Source: Sarcocystis neurona
Taxonomy: Eukaryota; Apicomplexa; Conoidasida; Eucoccidiorida; Sarcocystidae
DNA length: 64,000 nt
Direction of reading: 5' to 3'
Assembly (NCBI GenBank): GCA_000727475.1
Contig: KL647297.1
Location: forward strand, 1,459,295 to 1,523,294
Positions 11,180-22,748 of the stretch are shown piece after piece. The first letter of the stretch is position 1, and each line of letters begins with the position of its first letter. The notes under the pieces were generated by a model. The model saw nothing but the letters and a program-made list of their open reading frames with translations, was not told the origin of the DNA and searched no databases. Both the position numbers and the translations under genes were made by a program.

Positions 11180-12310
11180 TATCTTGTATAGGGATGGAAT
11201 GTCGCTGCTGCTGGCCTTTTGGCGTTGACGCGGCGACTCCGTGGATGTGTGAAGTGCCGCTGCTGTGGCGCTGGCTCCTGCGTTATTGCTGCCGCTGCTG
11301 CTGACGGGTCGGAGATATACCTCGCTGGTGGTGACACCCGGGTTGCTGTCGCTGCCCTGACATATTGCTGTTCCTGTTTCCTAAAGAGTTGCTGCTGCCG
11401 CTGTCTCGGCTTTTTTGCTGCTGTTGCTGCTGTTACTGTTGTTGGTGTAGAAAGTTGCTGCTGCCGTTGCTGTCTCGCCTGTTTTGCTGCTGCTGCTGAC
11501 GACGACGACGAGACGGTTCGTTCGGCTTGTGTTGTCCCGCTTGGTAGCTGCTGATGCCGACGGCAGGCTGCTGCTGCCGACAATTTCTTGCGAGTGAATG
11601 GAAAGACTTGTGTGGGTGTCGTAACAGACGTGGTCGGTTGGGCCACAGTGTTGCTGCTGCTGTGCTGCTGCTGCTGTTAGCGATTGCAGCAGCAGCTGCT
11701 GCTGCGGTGTGCGCGAGTTACAGGGATATCATTCTGCTGTTGCTCGTGCGACTGTTGCTGCTGGTGGGTGCTGCCGCTGATGCTGCTCTAGAGTTGCTGC
11801 CTCTTGCTCTTGCTGCAGCAGCTGCTCTTGCGGCTGCGCGTCCTGTGCTGCTGCTGTATTAGTCGCACTGCTGCTGCTCTGCTCGTACTGCTGCCGTTGC
11901 TGCAGCTGCTTGCATCAACGCGAACTTTTGTGCTGCTGCTGCTGAGACTCCTCGGGCTTTGCTTTTCCACCAGCTGCTTCTGAGACGGTCCTGCTCCTCT
12001 AGCTGCCTCTCGGGCTTTGCTGCTGCTGTTGCTCCCGCTTCTGCTTCCGCCGCTCTTGACTTGCTTCTGCCGCATGTATTTGCTGCTACCAGAGAAGACG
12101 TGCTGCCGCTGCTGCTTGTGTCGTGAAGCGCTGCTGCTGCCGTTCCGACTACTACCCCCCTCCGGCGCTGCTGCTGCTGTTTCGTGTAGAGGCGCCGTGC
12201 TGACGTTGGGTGTCTACTTCTTTCTCCTTTTCTTCTTCGGCATTCGTCCAATGCGACGACTCGTAAGACTTCGTCAATTCTCTCCCTTTTTCCGGCACAC
12301 GGGATAGCCA
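11180..12310 (-). repeat. CAG-rich tract (CAG on minus strand), possible fragmentary coding
   Basis: CTG/GCT/TGC triplets dominate the plus strand, so CAG lies on minus. Minus frames of 155 codons (11,179-11,646) and 187 codons (11,859-12,422) give Ala/Gln/Thr/Ser/Arg-rich products of the kind Eimeria encodes with CAG. The second carries a less repetitive stretch with ERIDEVLRVVALDECRRRKG. The two frames are not continuous and no splice sites joining them were identified, so this could be a fragmentary minus-strand gene or non-coding repeat. Confidence 0.4.
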
Positions 12311-12364
12311 CTCGGAAACAATACTGCGCGTCTATCTCTCTCTTTACATATATATATATATATG

Positions 12365-12780
12365 GGTGTAGGTTACTGGTCGTAGTGGTAGTAGTAGCAG
12401 TAGTAGTAGTAGTGTGTGCCATATTCTTTATATATGTGTGTACGTATGCGAATAGGTAACTGGTTGTAGTAGTAGTAGTGAGTGTGCCATATTCTATATA
12501 TATATATATGTATATGTGTTCTAGTAGTAGTAGTGAGTGTGCTATATTCTACATGTATATATATATATATGTTTGTGTTGTAGTAGTAGTAGTGAGTGTG
12601 CTATATTCTATATATATATATATATATGTATACATGTGTTTGTGTAGTAGTAGTAGTAGTAGTAGTAGTAATGAGTGTGCCATATACTAGATATGTGTGT
12701 GTGTGTGTGTGCAGATATAGAAATAGTTAGGCGGTAGTAGTAGTAGTAGTCGTAGTAGTGTGCCATTTTCTATATACACA
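12365..12780. repeat. TAGTAG-headed tandem repeat, ~55-85 bp unit, six copies
   Basis: A (GTA)n block followed by GTGAGTGTGCCATATTCT and (TA)n recurs. The TGTGCCATATTCT-like core lies near 12,412, 12,481, 12,536, 12,595, 12,675 and 12,757. The GTA run length varies between copies, which accounts for most of the spacing variation. The same GTA/TAG triplet makes up the tract at 5,305-6,405. Confidence 0.8.
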
Positions 12781-12839
12781 TATGTATGTGTGCAGATATG
12801 TAAATATGTTTCTTCGTATATATATGTCCTCCTGTACCG

Positions 12840-13290
12840 TACACACATATATGAAGGCAGCACGGCGTAAATCTAGCCGGATACATATGGACGTAGCGCA
12901 CAGATGGGTGTATACGACGCCACACATGTGTAGAGGCAGCCGCCCGACTGAACAAGGATTCAAAGATCCCTCAGCCACCCTATATCTCGTCAATATGCAC
13001 TAACACATATATATATACCCGTATGTATATATATAGATATATACGTATGTTTGTGTATACGTGTATACCTCTAAATGTGTATATATATGTGCACACGGCG
13101 TACATGGGTGTATAGGACTTCAGACGTCTGTACACGCAGCTGTCCGACTGAAGGGGGATTCGTAGACCCCTCCGCCACCACATATCTCGTCTGTGTGCGC
13201 TATCATATATATATATATGCATGTGTATACATGTATATACATGAATGTATATGTATATATATATATATCGCTCACGCTGGCTGCCGCGTC
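12840..13290. repeat. Two-copy ~198-bp diverged repeat
   Basis: Two segments align for about 110 bp. One runs from ATGGGTGTATACGACGCC (about 12,904) through CCGCCCGACTGAACAAGGAT to ATATCTCGTCAATATGCAC. The other runs from ATGGGTGTATAGGACTTC (about 13,103) through CTGTCCGACTGAAGGGGGAT to ATATCTCGTCTGTGTGCGC. Each is followed by (TA)n. No open frame is shared by the two copies. Confidence 0.7.
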
Positions 13291-13379
13291 GACGCAGGCG
13301 GCACACGCTGCCGTCCGCATACACGAAGCTCGTTGACGGAAGTGACACTAGCCTTTTCTGTTTGATTCCTGAAATCTAG

Positions 13380-13795
13380 GCACTGCAGTTTCAACACTTG
13401 TGGAAGTATCTAATATTTTGAAGATCTGTTGGCCGGGACACAGAAAGTCTGAACTGCCCTTTGTACGCGGGGAAGTTCGTTACGTACCGTAGCAGCAGCA
13501 CACCAACGTGGCCCTCAGCGCACACACATACCTTTTGAAGAGGACAGCAACTGCAGCCACAACAAAAAACGAGAAAGCGCGCAAATTCCGGAGAACGAAC
13601 GCATGCAGCCACACAGAGGAAGAGTAAACGATCTATATATATATATATATTTATATACGTGTGTGTGTACACGTGCATGCATGGTACGCACATACACAGA
13701 TATATGTACGTCGAGAGAGAGGGAGAGAACGTACCCACGTTGAGCAGCAATAAAATAGCAGTCCCATCACGCCGCTGTCAAGAAGGCTGCCGGAG
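13380..13795. other. Mixed island, no confident gene
   Basis: The composition is balanced, with a (TA)n interruption at 13,632-13,660. Minus frames (13,391-13,750; 13,651-13,884) are short and cross the TA repeat. I see nothing that I would call. Confidence 0.3.
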
Positions 13796-14446
13796 TTGCA
13801 GCAACGCCCCAGAGCAGCTGTGACAGCAGCAGCAGCAGCAGACGTCGACGCACCACACGCGCGAAAACAGCAACTGCAGCGCACGGGGCGGCGCCGAAGC
13901 AGAACAACACTAGAGCCTGCGCAGGTCCAGCAGAAAAGGGGCAGTGAGCAACACCCGCAGCAGCAGCATTGGTCTGTCTTTTCCTACTTGGTGAGTGTGC
14001 CGTCCTTTGCACCAGAAGCAGCAGCAGGACGGTCGCTGCCTTTCACTTGTCCCGTCTGCAACAAATGCCGAGCTTGTACCACAGCACCAGCCCTGCTGTT
14101 CGCCCGACAAGGGCAGCCGCAGCACCAGCATCGCAGCCTTGTTCTAGATATACGCAGCAGGACCCTCCTGTCGCAGGAGCGTCGCTGCCTCGCACAAGTG
14201 TTGAAGGTGGTCGAGCTGCAGCAGATGTATAGCAGCAACGTCGCTCTCTCGCTCTTGTGCCTCTGTGCCCTGCAGCAGAAGCAGCAGCAGGTGCCTCCCT
14301 GTCGCCCCAACATCGCACATGTCTCGCTGCTGCTGCCGCTATACCGGTGGCGTCGTCACTGCCTTCACCTTGCTATATACGTAGACAGATATGGATGGGT
14401 ACACAGGCGGAGATATAGACTGGTAGATATAAATAGAGCTAGATAG
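13796..14446 (+). CDS. Hypothetical Gln/Arg/Leu-rich open frame in a CAG region
   Basis: This is a 216-codon plus frame through CAG-rich DNA. About two thirds has mixed composition (T-containing codons without stops), including a CPVCNKC motif near residue 92 that resembles half of a zinc-binding cysteine cluster. Short Gln runs interrupt it. The frame runs into TA/TAGA repeat at its 3' end, so the last 30 residues are doubtful. No start context or splice sites single it out. Shorter minus frames (13,910-14,131; 13,984-14,313) overlap it. The function is unknown, and it may be chance openness in CAG-rich DNA. Confidence 0.25.
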   Translation: MQQRPRAAVTAAAAADVDAPHARKQQLQRTGRRRSRTTLEPAQVQQKRGSEQHPQQQHWSVFSYLVSVPSFAPEAAAGRSLPFTCPVCNKCRACTTAPALLFARQGQPQHQHRSLVLDIRSRTLLSQERRCLAQVLKVVELQQMYSSNVALSLLCLCALQQKQQQVPPCRPNIAHVSLLLPLYRWRRHCLHLAIYVDRYGWVHRRRYRLVDINRAR

Positions 14447-14499
14447 ATACATAGATGTAAGTAAATATATATATATATACGGAGACAACATATAGATAG

Positions 14500-15260
14500 A
14501 TAGGCACACGTCGTGTTGGTGTGGCTGCAGCCGCAGCAGCAGAAGCATCGCTGCTCTCTTTTTTCTGTCCAGTGCTGCTCTCTACCCACATCCGAGGGTG
14601 GTCTCGCAAGCGGCAGCAGCAATGCACGCATGTGGAAGTTTTGCATAACTGCATCAACGGCAGCAGTGCTTCCTGTCTCTTGTGGAGTGCGGATGGCGTT
14701 ACCCCACCCCGTCAGCAGCAGCAGCTGCGCTCCGCCCACCCTGCCTCTCAGCCGGTAGATGGTACAGCAGAATGAGAGTGGGACTTGCTGCCGCGGTTCC
14801 GAACTGCTTCTGTCAAGAGAAAAAAGCTGCTGATGTTGTGAAGAGAACTGCTGCTGCGAGACGTGCTGCTGCTGTTAAGAACGGCTGCTACTATTGTGAG
14901 GAGAAGTGCTGCTGTGGGACTTGCTGCTGCTGTTAAGGGCGGCTGCCTCTATCAAGAGAAAAGAGCTGCTGCTGTTATAAAGAGAAGTGCTGCTGTACAT
15001 AGGGGCAGCTGACGCCCGGGGTGTGAAGGCTGCCAGGAAATCCTGCTGCTGTTCGTGAGGTGATTGCTACGACTATATAGCTGTGCCGCTGCGGCGGGGC
15101 AGCTGAATAACCTGCCGCTGTCAACTCACCCGGCTGCGAAAGGAAGCTGCTTCTGTTAACAAAACGCTGCTGCTGCAGCTGTTGATGTTGCTGCTGTTCG
15201 AGCGCGCAGGTGAATTTGTCGTGGCTCTCACTTGTCCTCTCGATCAATTGCTTTTGTATC
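14500..15260. repeat. Mosaic of CAG and CTG tracts
   Basis: CAG-type triplets dominate at 14,520-14,760 and CTG/GCTGCTG at 14,780-15,200. The repeat orientation therefore flips inside 700 bp. Units such as GAGAA(G/C)TGCTGCTGTGGGAC recur at 14,846-14,985. No continuous frame spans the flip. Confidence 0.6.
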
Positions 15261-15429
15261 GCCCTCGGCTTCTTTGCCGACTATGTGGGAGGTACAGATG
15301 ACCACGAAGAGCAGCAGCGGCATGCAGTAACTTCAACGCTTACTCACGTACTCCTATATATATATATATTCACGCGTGTACGCAGAGGTTTTGGCACGCA
15401 TATCAATATCTATGTTAATATCTATATTT

Positions 15430-15670
15430 ATATGTAAAACTCTCTCTATTTATAGATATATAGGTATGTATACACACAGGACTCTCTCTCTATATATATA
15501 TATAGATAGATAGATATGTATACACATAGAACTCTCTTTCTTTCTGTCTCTCTCTCTACATATAGACATGTATACACATAGAACTCTATCTCTCCCTATA
15601 TATATATATATATATAAATGTGCACACAGAACACTCTCTATACATATGTGTACGTATATACTATATGTGT
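15430..15670. repeat. ACTCTCTCT...GTATACACA tandem repeat, ~50-60 bp, four copies
   Basis: The pattern AACTCTCTCTCT, then (TA)n or TATAGA, then ATGTATACACATAG recurs from about 15,438, 15,480, 15,529 and 15,580, with a last diverged copy near 15,630. The minus frame 15,450-15,695 is just its translation. Confidence 0.7.
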
Positions 15671-15689
15671 TTCTGGTGGCTCTATACGT

Positions 15690-17110
15690 GCGCACACACG
15701 TAATCCTATCTTTTATTCTTTATAGGTAGCCTCCTTTTTCCCTCACTTGTTTTTTCTAGTGCATGTGGCCGGCAGATGACATTATCATATATATAGTTTA
15801 CAGTTCACGTCAAGACGTACGTGTACACGTAGATCTCTACGAAATATAGATAGGACCACAATATCCTTGTGGGCCTGTGTAGCAAAAACGTGTGCCTAAA
15901 TGGGTCCACGTTGTGCCTCATTCCCTTCCTTTATCTGTGAATTTCCGCGGTCACTACCCGCTACGAGCAAATAGTCACATCTATACGTATACGTACACAC
16001 TTAATACTTGTATATGTGTATATTGTGGTACCGTGTTCCTCTCTCTGCTTCTGAGTCCATAGACATGTGCGCGCAGGTGTTCTCCCCTCTTTATTTCCTC
16101 TCTTATATTTGTCCACATGTACATGTATACAGGTAGATGTATATGTGTGTGGCCAAGGCTACTCTCCCTTACGGACACTTATTTATATCTTTATATGAGT
16201 GTATACATAGGCACATATATGTGTACGCGTATTGATTGATGAATACTCGACGGCTGGATTAGCTTTTTGTACGACTTGTGCCCCAGGTTTCACCCGCGTA
16301 TGCAGTACGCAACATAAATGTATATGTATACATATATTCTGTTGTATAGACGTGTGTTCACGTCACCCAGGAGCCGTCAACATACCAGGTGTAAATAATT
16401 ATTTATATGTAGTTATTTTGTCTTCAACGTGTGTAAACACATTCATACAATAAAAATATGTATATATATATATATATCGTGGAATGAAAATATGCCAACA
16501 CACACCTAGTGAAAATCAATAAGTATATATATACGTGTATATATGTTGCACTGAAAAAGTGTACACCTGCGTCGTGTGTGGCGTTATATGTATAATTTAC
16601 TAGTGAGATATGTAATGTCAGAATATAGGTACTATGAATACACAGACAAAAATATAAATGTAAGACGCCTCACGTACGTACATTAAAAAAAGGTATGTTT
16701 GTATGTTACCTGTATCTAGCCATATGCTGCACATGTATATATGTGTGTTAATTTACACATGTATATAACTCCGCGTCTATGTATATATATTCTTTAACTT
16801 GACCTAAATACGTATATGCGCATGGAGGCGACTCTATACAATACATATATATATATATATATATATATGTATAGATAGATAGATAGGTGGATCTACGCCC
16901 CTATAGGCATTAATATATATATATATGAATATGTGTACGTATATTTTATGCATACGTATGTGCGCGTCATCAGCCGTTTATTTATGGTGGTGGGTGTTTA
17001 TAAAAGTTAGACATTGTCGAGTGTACGTGACCTTCAACGTGTTGGACAGCTAGCTCGTAGCATTTTTAGTATATCCTCTCTTTCGTCTTTTCTTCTCGTT
17101 TTCGACGACT
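15690..17110. other. AT-rich transition from repeat-rich to repeat-poor DNA; no gene called
   Basis: TA repeats thin out (last large run 16,843-16,880). A 73-codon plus frame at 16,232-16,453 starts with a plausible hydrophobic/cysteine stretch, but its second half is AT repeat. An upstream exon of the 17,314-17,573 gene should lie somewhere here or further left. I could not place it. Confidence 0.35.
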
Positions 17111-17313
17111 ATCCGTGACCCTTTTTTCTCTTTTCTCGTCTCCTCGCAGTCTTTTTTGTTTCCGCCCTTCCTGTCCTGACGATTCATTTCTTTCTGAACC
17201 TCCTTTTTTTTCTTCTACTTCTCCTTTCCCTTCTTCGCTTTCTTCTTCTTCTGCGACTCCCCTTCCTCACCTCGTTCCTCCTGCATTTCCTCTTTTCCTT
17301 TCTCTCTCCACAG

Positions 17314-17573
17314 GAAAAGCCTGGGCCTCGCAGTCTGCAATTCAATATGGGGCATCGGTGAATCAAATTTTTATATTTTTGTTGGCCAACGTCCTTTGTG
17401 GAGGGGTGGGGATGAGCATGCAGACGCTGCTGCAGCCTCCTATCGTAGCAGCAGCGGTGATGCTGCTGTATTTGCTCATTTTGTCAGGTGCTGCCTATCT
17501 TCTTGCATACCTGCACCTGGCTGTCGCACTCTTTCCCTATCCACACCTCAAACGACTAGAAACGCATGTGTAA
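17314..17573 (+). CDS. Terminal exon of a multi-pass membrane protein (partial gene)
   Basis: A long pyrimidine tract (17,090-17,310) ends in CTCTCTCCACAG, a textbook 3' splice site. The open frame that follows runs 86 codons to TAA at 17,571. Entry is in phase 1, as codon position 1 must come from an upstream exon. The product is strongly hydrophobic. One membrane segment is centred on IFIFLLANVLCGGVG. A second, longer hydrophobic stretch (VMLLYLLILSGAAYLLAYL) is probably one or two helices. A short basic tail with LKRLETHV follows. I do not recognise the family. The part translated from the pyrimidine tract upstream is intron, not protein. The upstream exons were not found. Confidence 0.5.
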
Positions 17574-17579
17574 TGTTTG

Positions 17580-18370
17580 ATATGCTTGACGTACATATAC
17601 CCGTTCATACAGAAATATATATATATATATGTATTTATGTTTGTACGTGGGGATGAGAGCTTGACCATGTTTTCAGAGATATATACATATATATATATCT
17701 ATGTATGCGTACATACATATATAACGTCTTCGGGAGAGAGTTGTCTTAATGTACTCGCATGTTCGACCATCTCTCCATATATATTCTAATATTTATTCTA
17801 ATATTCAAGACTTCTACGAATAAAGAAGTACTGACGCCTGTCCAAGGGGATACCAGTCTATATACATATATATATACATATACATATATATTTATATATA
17901 TGACTACAATTGTCTGTTGATATGTAATAGACACGGGTACGTCTATAGCACGTGCACGACTCTCTCCCGCATCCGTATGTATGAAGAACAGGATGGATAT
18001 AGTACTCTCCCTACAAAGAAATTTATTTTGGCACAGATTACCGGACACGTACATAAATAGGATACCAACGTAGCGACACGTACGCTTGTGTATACATGTA
18101 GGTCTATACATGGACGTCTACAGTACCTACGCACCACGGATGAATATCTTGTACATAAAATACGTATGCGTCTCCAGGTAGACGCACGGGTACGTATGAT
18201 ATTGCACGTGCGTATACGGTAGACTCACGTACTGAAACTTATGTGGACGCGTGCGGGACCCGCCGCAAGGATATGCTTGTGGAAAGGAATGTCTACGGGA
18301 GAAAGCAGAGGACCACGGAGAGCTCCTTAGTGCGGAGAGACCCTTCCTCTACGTTGCTACATACGTCTAC
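17580..18370. other. AT-rich, mixed region without a called gene
   Basis: It has (TA)n at 17,614-17,632 and 17,680-17,700, and a TATACATATATATATACATA stretch near 17,860. Frames on minus (17,746-18,111) and plus (18,243-18,425) are short. Nothing is supported. Confidence 0.4.
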
Positions 18371-18716
18371 ATATGTGTATGTGTTCTTTTTTTGTGTTCG
18401 TACCTTTGAGAATTCATTCGCTTAGTTATATTCGTATATTCATGGATGTGTGTGGAGGCGTATGTGTATACATATATATGTACGTGCAACTGTGTCACGC
18501 AGACGCACGTAAAGGCGACTTCTTCCTGAGAAACTTCTGGCTTGCGTTGAAGCAGACGCAGGAGGACATAACGACACGGCTTGCTTGTGCATGCACATAT
18601 ACATATTGATGTACGTGCACGTGAGTGCACATATACATATATATATTATGGACGTGTTCTGTGCACGTCTGTAAATCCTACCTCTATTTAGTTATATGTA
18701 CGTATATGGATCTTTA

Positions 18717-18736
18717 CGTACGTACGTACGTACGTA

Positions 18737-18776
<40 letters not shown>
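18717..18776. repeat. Compound microsatellite (ACGT)n-(AC)n
   Basis: A pure TACGTACG run (about 24 bp) passes directly into (AC)n of about 30 bp. (ACGT)n is self-complementary, so this is a perfect palindrome next to a Z-DNA-prone AC run. It sits close to the start of the repeat-poor block. Confidence 0.95.
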
Positions 18777-18777
<1 letters not shown>

Positions 18778-18871
18778 GAAGAGTAGTCCCATTCCCATGA
18801 GAGCCTTAACATGTGTATATTTTAGGTGTGGTAAGTTTTTGTTTTTCAATCCAGCAGGAGAGGAAGCAACT

Positions 18872-19087
18872 TCTCTAAGTATGATACGTGGTGTCTGTTA
18901 CTTCAAAGCGCGTTTGTACGTTCGCAGACTCGCTGGATTCTTCTTGTTGTGAAAAAGCGTACACAAAGTTGAGGTCGTCTATTTCTCCGCCGATAACTTG
19001 AGAGAAAAACAAAGCACCAGAAGGGGTGAGTAGGTCCACCTGTGAACGAACCCTCTGGGGAGCGAAACTGTACACCCTTCCGTTTTA
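18872..19087 (-). CDS. Possible terminal exon of a minus-strand gene
   Basis: A minus frame ends at TAG (18,872-18,874) and is open back to a stop at 19,085. Its residues are balanced and protein-like, with segments such as GALFFSQVIGGEIDDLNFVY and a Glu/Ser-rich tail ending DTTYHT. A candidate acceptor TTCGTTCACAG lies inside, near 19,040. The overlapping minus frame upstream (18,903-19,175) also reads protein-like (FRVSDGEGCPHSCSLYEV). The two would join only across a frameshift or a very short intron, so a decayed gene is possible. The function is unknown. Confidence 0.35.
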
Positions 19088-19179
19088 CTTCGTAAAGCGA
19101 GCAACTGTGGGGACACCCCTCCCCGTCGGAAACACGAAACTTGTGCTTAAAAGAGCAGATGCGTACAGTGCGCACGAGT

Positions 19180-20950
19180 GAATTTTATTCTTGTAACATA
19201 CTCATTTCCACGTAGGTATATTTACGTGTAACCTGCTAGCATAAACTTTTATAATGCATACACATCTACACATGGCTACAAACGCATTTTAAAATTTCGT
19301 AGAAAAGACGCTTGTGTAGAATTGTCTGATTATCCGACCGAATAACCAACTACACACCACTGCGGCGGCCTACACTTTGTACGCTCCTTTAAGTAAAGAA
19401 CTGCACACTGTCAACTGAATTTGAACAGGCGGTGCGCAGTCGGGTTCGTTAAACAGCTTGAACGAGAAAACTGAAGTACTCACATGAAGTCGCGACTTCC
19501 CTGGACTACCGTGGGCTATTTTTTTCCAAAAACGGTGAAATCTTCCGTAACCCAGCAGTCACACACATTCAGGGTCATGCACGCATACACAAGCGTGTTG
19601 CTTACTACTGTACACCTACGTGCAACTCTGCGTATATGTGGCCGACGATACATACGCATATATGTAGCGCATTTGTGTGGCGGCATGTTCGCACCTACTC
19701 AAAATATTATTGCGTTACATTTACGCATTTTGGTAGGGAACATAGGGGTGCTCCTTCTTAGACGCTTGCGCAGGACAGCAGTATCAGAGGTTCACCTCAT
19801 GAATTGGTTCCCTTCAATTGACAACACACATATTACGACATGTTAAACCGAAACTGTTCGCAGACGTGCGCAGCTTGAGATCCAAGAATTACAAGTGACG
19901 CTACGCAGAAAAACCCGCATATACCCGGGGCTGTGTTTCCTATACGTGGGTGGTGTTGAGGGAGTAGAACGATGCCACAGGCAAACACGGATAATTAAAG
20001 CTTTTGTAGAAAAGTAATCATTTTAATTCGCTTTGCGATCCGAGTTCCATTCTCTTAGTCATCCTGCCTCTTGGTGATCTCCCTGGAAAGTAAACAATAA
20101 TCACGCTTTTTCAAAAAGTGACAAGCAACAAAGTTGCCCTTCCACTGCTTTTAAAAATTCCTGTAGAAATGTGGTTGGTGACAGGACCGAGGTGAGACAC
20201 ATGATTCAGCGCCTGTGTCGCACACAGACGCGTAACGGCTTTTCCTGGACGGCGTATAGCCGAGTGTGAAGCAAGCCTGCGCCACATGCAGTGTCTAGGT
20301 CACGAAATTCTCAATGTGGTCACTATATTGGGGGTTACGTATTCCTGATCTAGCTTCGCCATGTGCGTTATGTACGTGCAGCTATTAAATACCGGGGCTA
20401 CGTGTGGTAGAATTGGTGCCTTATGCGCCAGTGAGAAGAGCTCTTGTATCAGAAGCGTTCTGCTGGCCATTCGATTAAGGAGGCTGACAGTTTTCGCTAT
20501 AGGCCCTCATATTGCCCTAAATTTTCCATACCCAGGCTCTTGTTTCTACGTGGTGCACTTTTTTAACCCGTTCAGCAGAATACAGAAGCATAGCGAGAAC
20601 TTCCACGTGAGTAGTGAACGCGGCACAATCAATACTTCAAAAATCGTACGTTGCAAGGTACTTTCCCACTCTTTCCGTATAAGACTCCTTTTGACGAATC
20701 CCCTGTTGTGCTCTTTGGGAATATGCGTTTAACTATATATTGTACATACGGGCCGCTGTATCAGTTTGAAAAGATACATGCCTAGGAGTGGTGAACATGA
20801 CCGGGTGGGTAGCGACGGCGAGTCTGCGGTGAGCCGGCGTCTCAACTTAGGTCACCGTGTATGTGACTGTCTGTTTTCCAGATTTCTTCCTAAACGAACA
20901 GAAATACGTTTCTGGCGCCTTAATTCCTTCCCTGCCTGCCATTGAGTTCA
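19180..20950. other. Repeat-poor DNA, no gene called
   Basis: The base composition is balanced and free of the TA/CAG repeats. Two plus frames exceed 115 codons (19,484-19,846 and 20,361-20,732). Their products are Arg/Leu/Ser-rich, and I found no compelling splice sites or signal peptide. It could hold exons that are too short to see by eye. Confidence 0.3.
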
Positions 20951-20955
20951 ACAGC

Positions 20956-22748
20956 ATGACGGGCCTCTTGGAGGTCGCTGCTGCGGCAGCCATTTTAGCC
21001 ATAGGATTTCTTCCCTGCAGTGAATGTTTAAAAGGTAAAAGATCCTTCTTCGCTACCTATGCCTACGTAGTGAATGCTGGCAAATTAAAAGGTTTTTCTT
21101 CGGTACATATGCCTCGGTAGGTCGCTCACGGCCACGAGCGTGTTTTTGAGCCTGCCGTTTGATCAGGAAGACATTTTTAATCGTCTTCCAGCCGTTTCGG
21201 GTGTTGTCACGAGACCCGAAAGAGGTATCCCATGACGCACGGATTAAAGCATATTCACCAGTGCGGGGACGATACTTGATCCGAACGTTACGAAGGCACT
21301 GCACTATAAATTGTGTGCGCGTTCACGCCTGTGCTACGCGTATTGTATGCGTGTATAAAAAGCTGTTGTTCTGCTCCTGTAATTTTCTACTACTACTTCG
21401 ATAGGACAAAGATATTTAACATGTAGGTGAATGTGTGGGTAACGCTTTTGAATTGACACTTGCTTGAGAACATAAATGCGCACTCACGCGTCATTACGGG
21501 GCATACAAATAAGCCGTTTTGTCCTTTTCTTGACGGAGTACATGTATTCCCCGATGCATTACATACGTAGTTGATCAGCGTATACGTGCGTGCGGGATGC
21601 GTCGCCCGCCTATTTTTACAGGGCTGAGGGTCTGCTGCGTAGCCGTCCGCGTGAACACCTATGAATTTTCCTGTCGTCGCCTCATTTGGCCTCACGCGTT
21701 CTCTCTTCTATGTTTAATCTTTTGCAGGTTCAACGAAGGCCTCGACATTGCTGTGGACTCTTCCCGTCACCCTAACACAAATAAAGGAACGTAAGTGGAC
21801 GTACAACACGGCTGAAGGCTCTCGAGTCTCAGAATTGTTAAAATCACTGGTAGCGCACTACAGTGGTATCCGCCGATTCCGCCTTTACAAGCCACGACAG
21901 CTCAAATCAGCAAGTCGCAGTTAATATTCGTCTTCTCGAAGTGCAATATAGAAGAAGGCTCCGACTTACCGAAGGAAGCGACAAAATCAGCGAGGGTTAG
22001 CCACGTAGGCAATTTACGTATATAAGCCCCACGCTATTTTGGTGTCCAGTTTGAAGACGTATTCCAGCGTTTGTCTCCGCTACAGTACGCTCTTGTAGAG
22101 AAAATACGACAGCTATCAGACTATTTTCGCCAGTACTGTTTATACACTGCTAGAAGAGAGAAGACGCTCTTCATGTATCTTGAGGAAGCAGTGTACTCAC
22201 GAAGTGGGTGCTTGGGAACCCTAATCGAATATGCGTGTAAGGCGGTGTAGCAGAGTTCGTGTCGTTGTGTGGTATGTGTATATATATATATATACATACA
22301 CACACGTACGTGTGCGAGAGTAGTTTTTCTTTTAAGGTAGTTACTGATATACAAGTTCCCCCTGACGCCCCGCGTATCTGCCACGGTACCCACAACCACC
22401 TCCGCATGCCAGTGAGAAGCCATGTAAAGTAGTGATGTAGGTGTTGGCTGTCTGTGAACTCACAATGTTTAATTCTGTACTGCGAACGTCCGTTCCGGGT
22501 GGTGCTCAATCTCTGCAAGATGTGAGCATTTGTGCCAGCCTTACGTTCTCCCCCGCAGGCTTAGACTGCTGAGAGCCACGGTGTCACGTGAAAATCTGCA
22601 CCTTCACCACTTTTCCCCCTTTCGGGAATGTGCTCTTGTTGTATTCGGTCTCCAGCCGGGCTCAATTTCCCAACGGATTCTTGTCTGTGGCTCGACGCTT
22701 TCTAGTGAACATGCATCCTGGGTAGCTATCGAGCCATCGGGAGTTTGA
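20956..22748 (+). CDS. Putative secreted protein, three-exon model (tentative)
   Basis: Model: exon 1 20,956-21,116, exon 2 21,729-21,791, exon 3 22,559-22,748, giving 137 aa. The ATG at 20,956 opens a signal-peptide-like stretch (VAAAAAILAIGFLPCSEC). Exon 1 could end at GTAGGT (21,117) or, in an alternative model, at GTAAAA (21,035). Exon 2 has clear sites on both sides (TTTAATCTTTTGCAG and GTAAGT). Exon 3 follows a strong acceptor, TTCTCCCCCGCAG. With the first donor all three phases agree, and the joined frame reads FNEGLDIAVDSS then SRENLHLHHFSPF. Exon 3 has the same strand-then-F-x-V pattern as the 23,031-24,935 gene, so it may be a diverged relative. Exon 1 is the weakest part. Confidence 0.4.
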
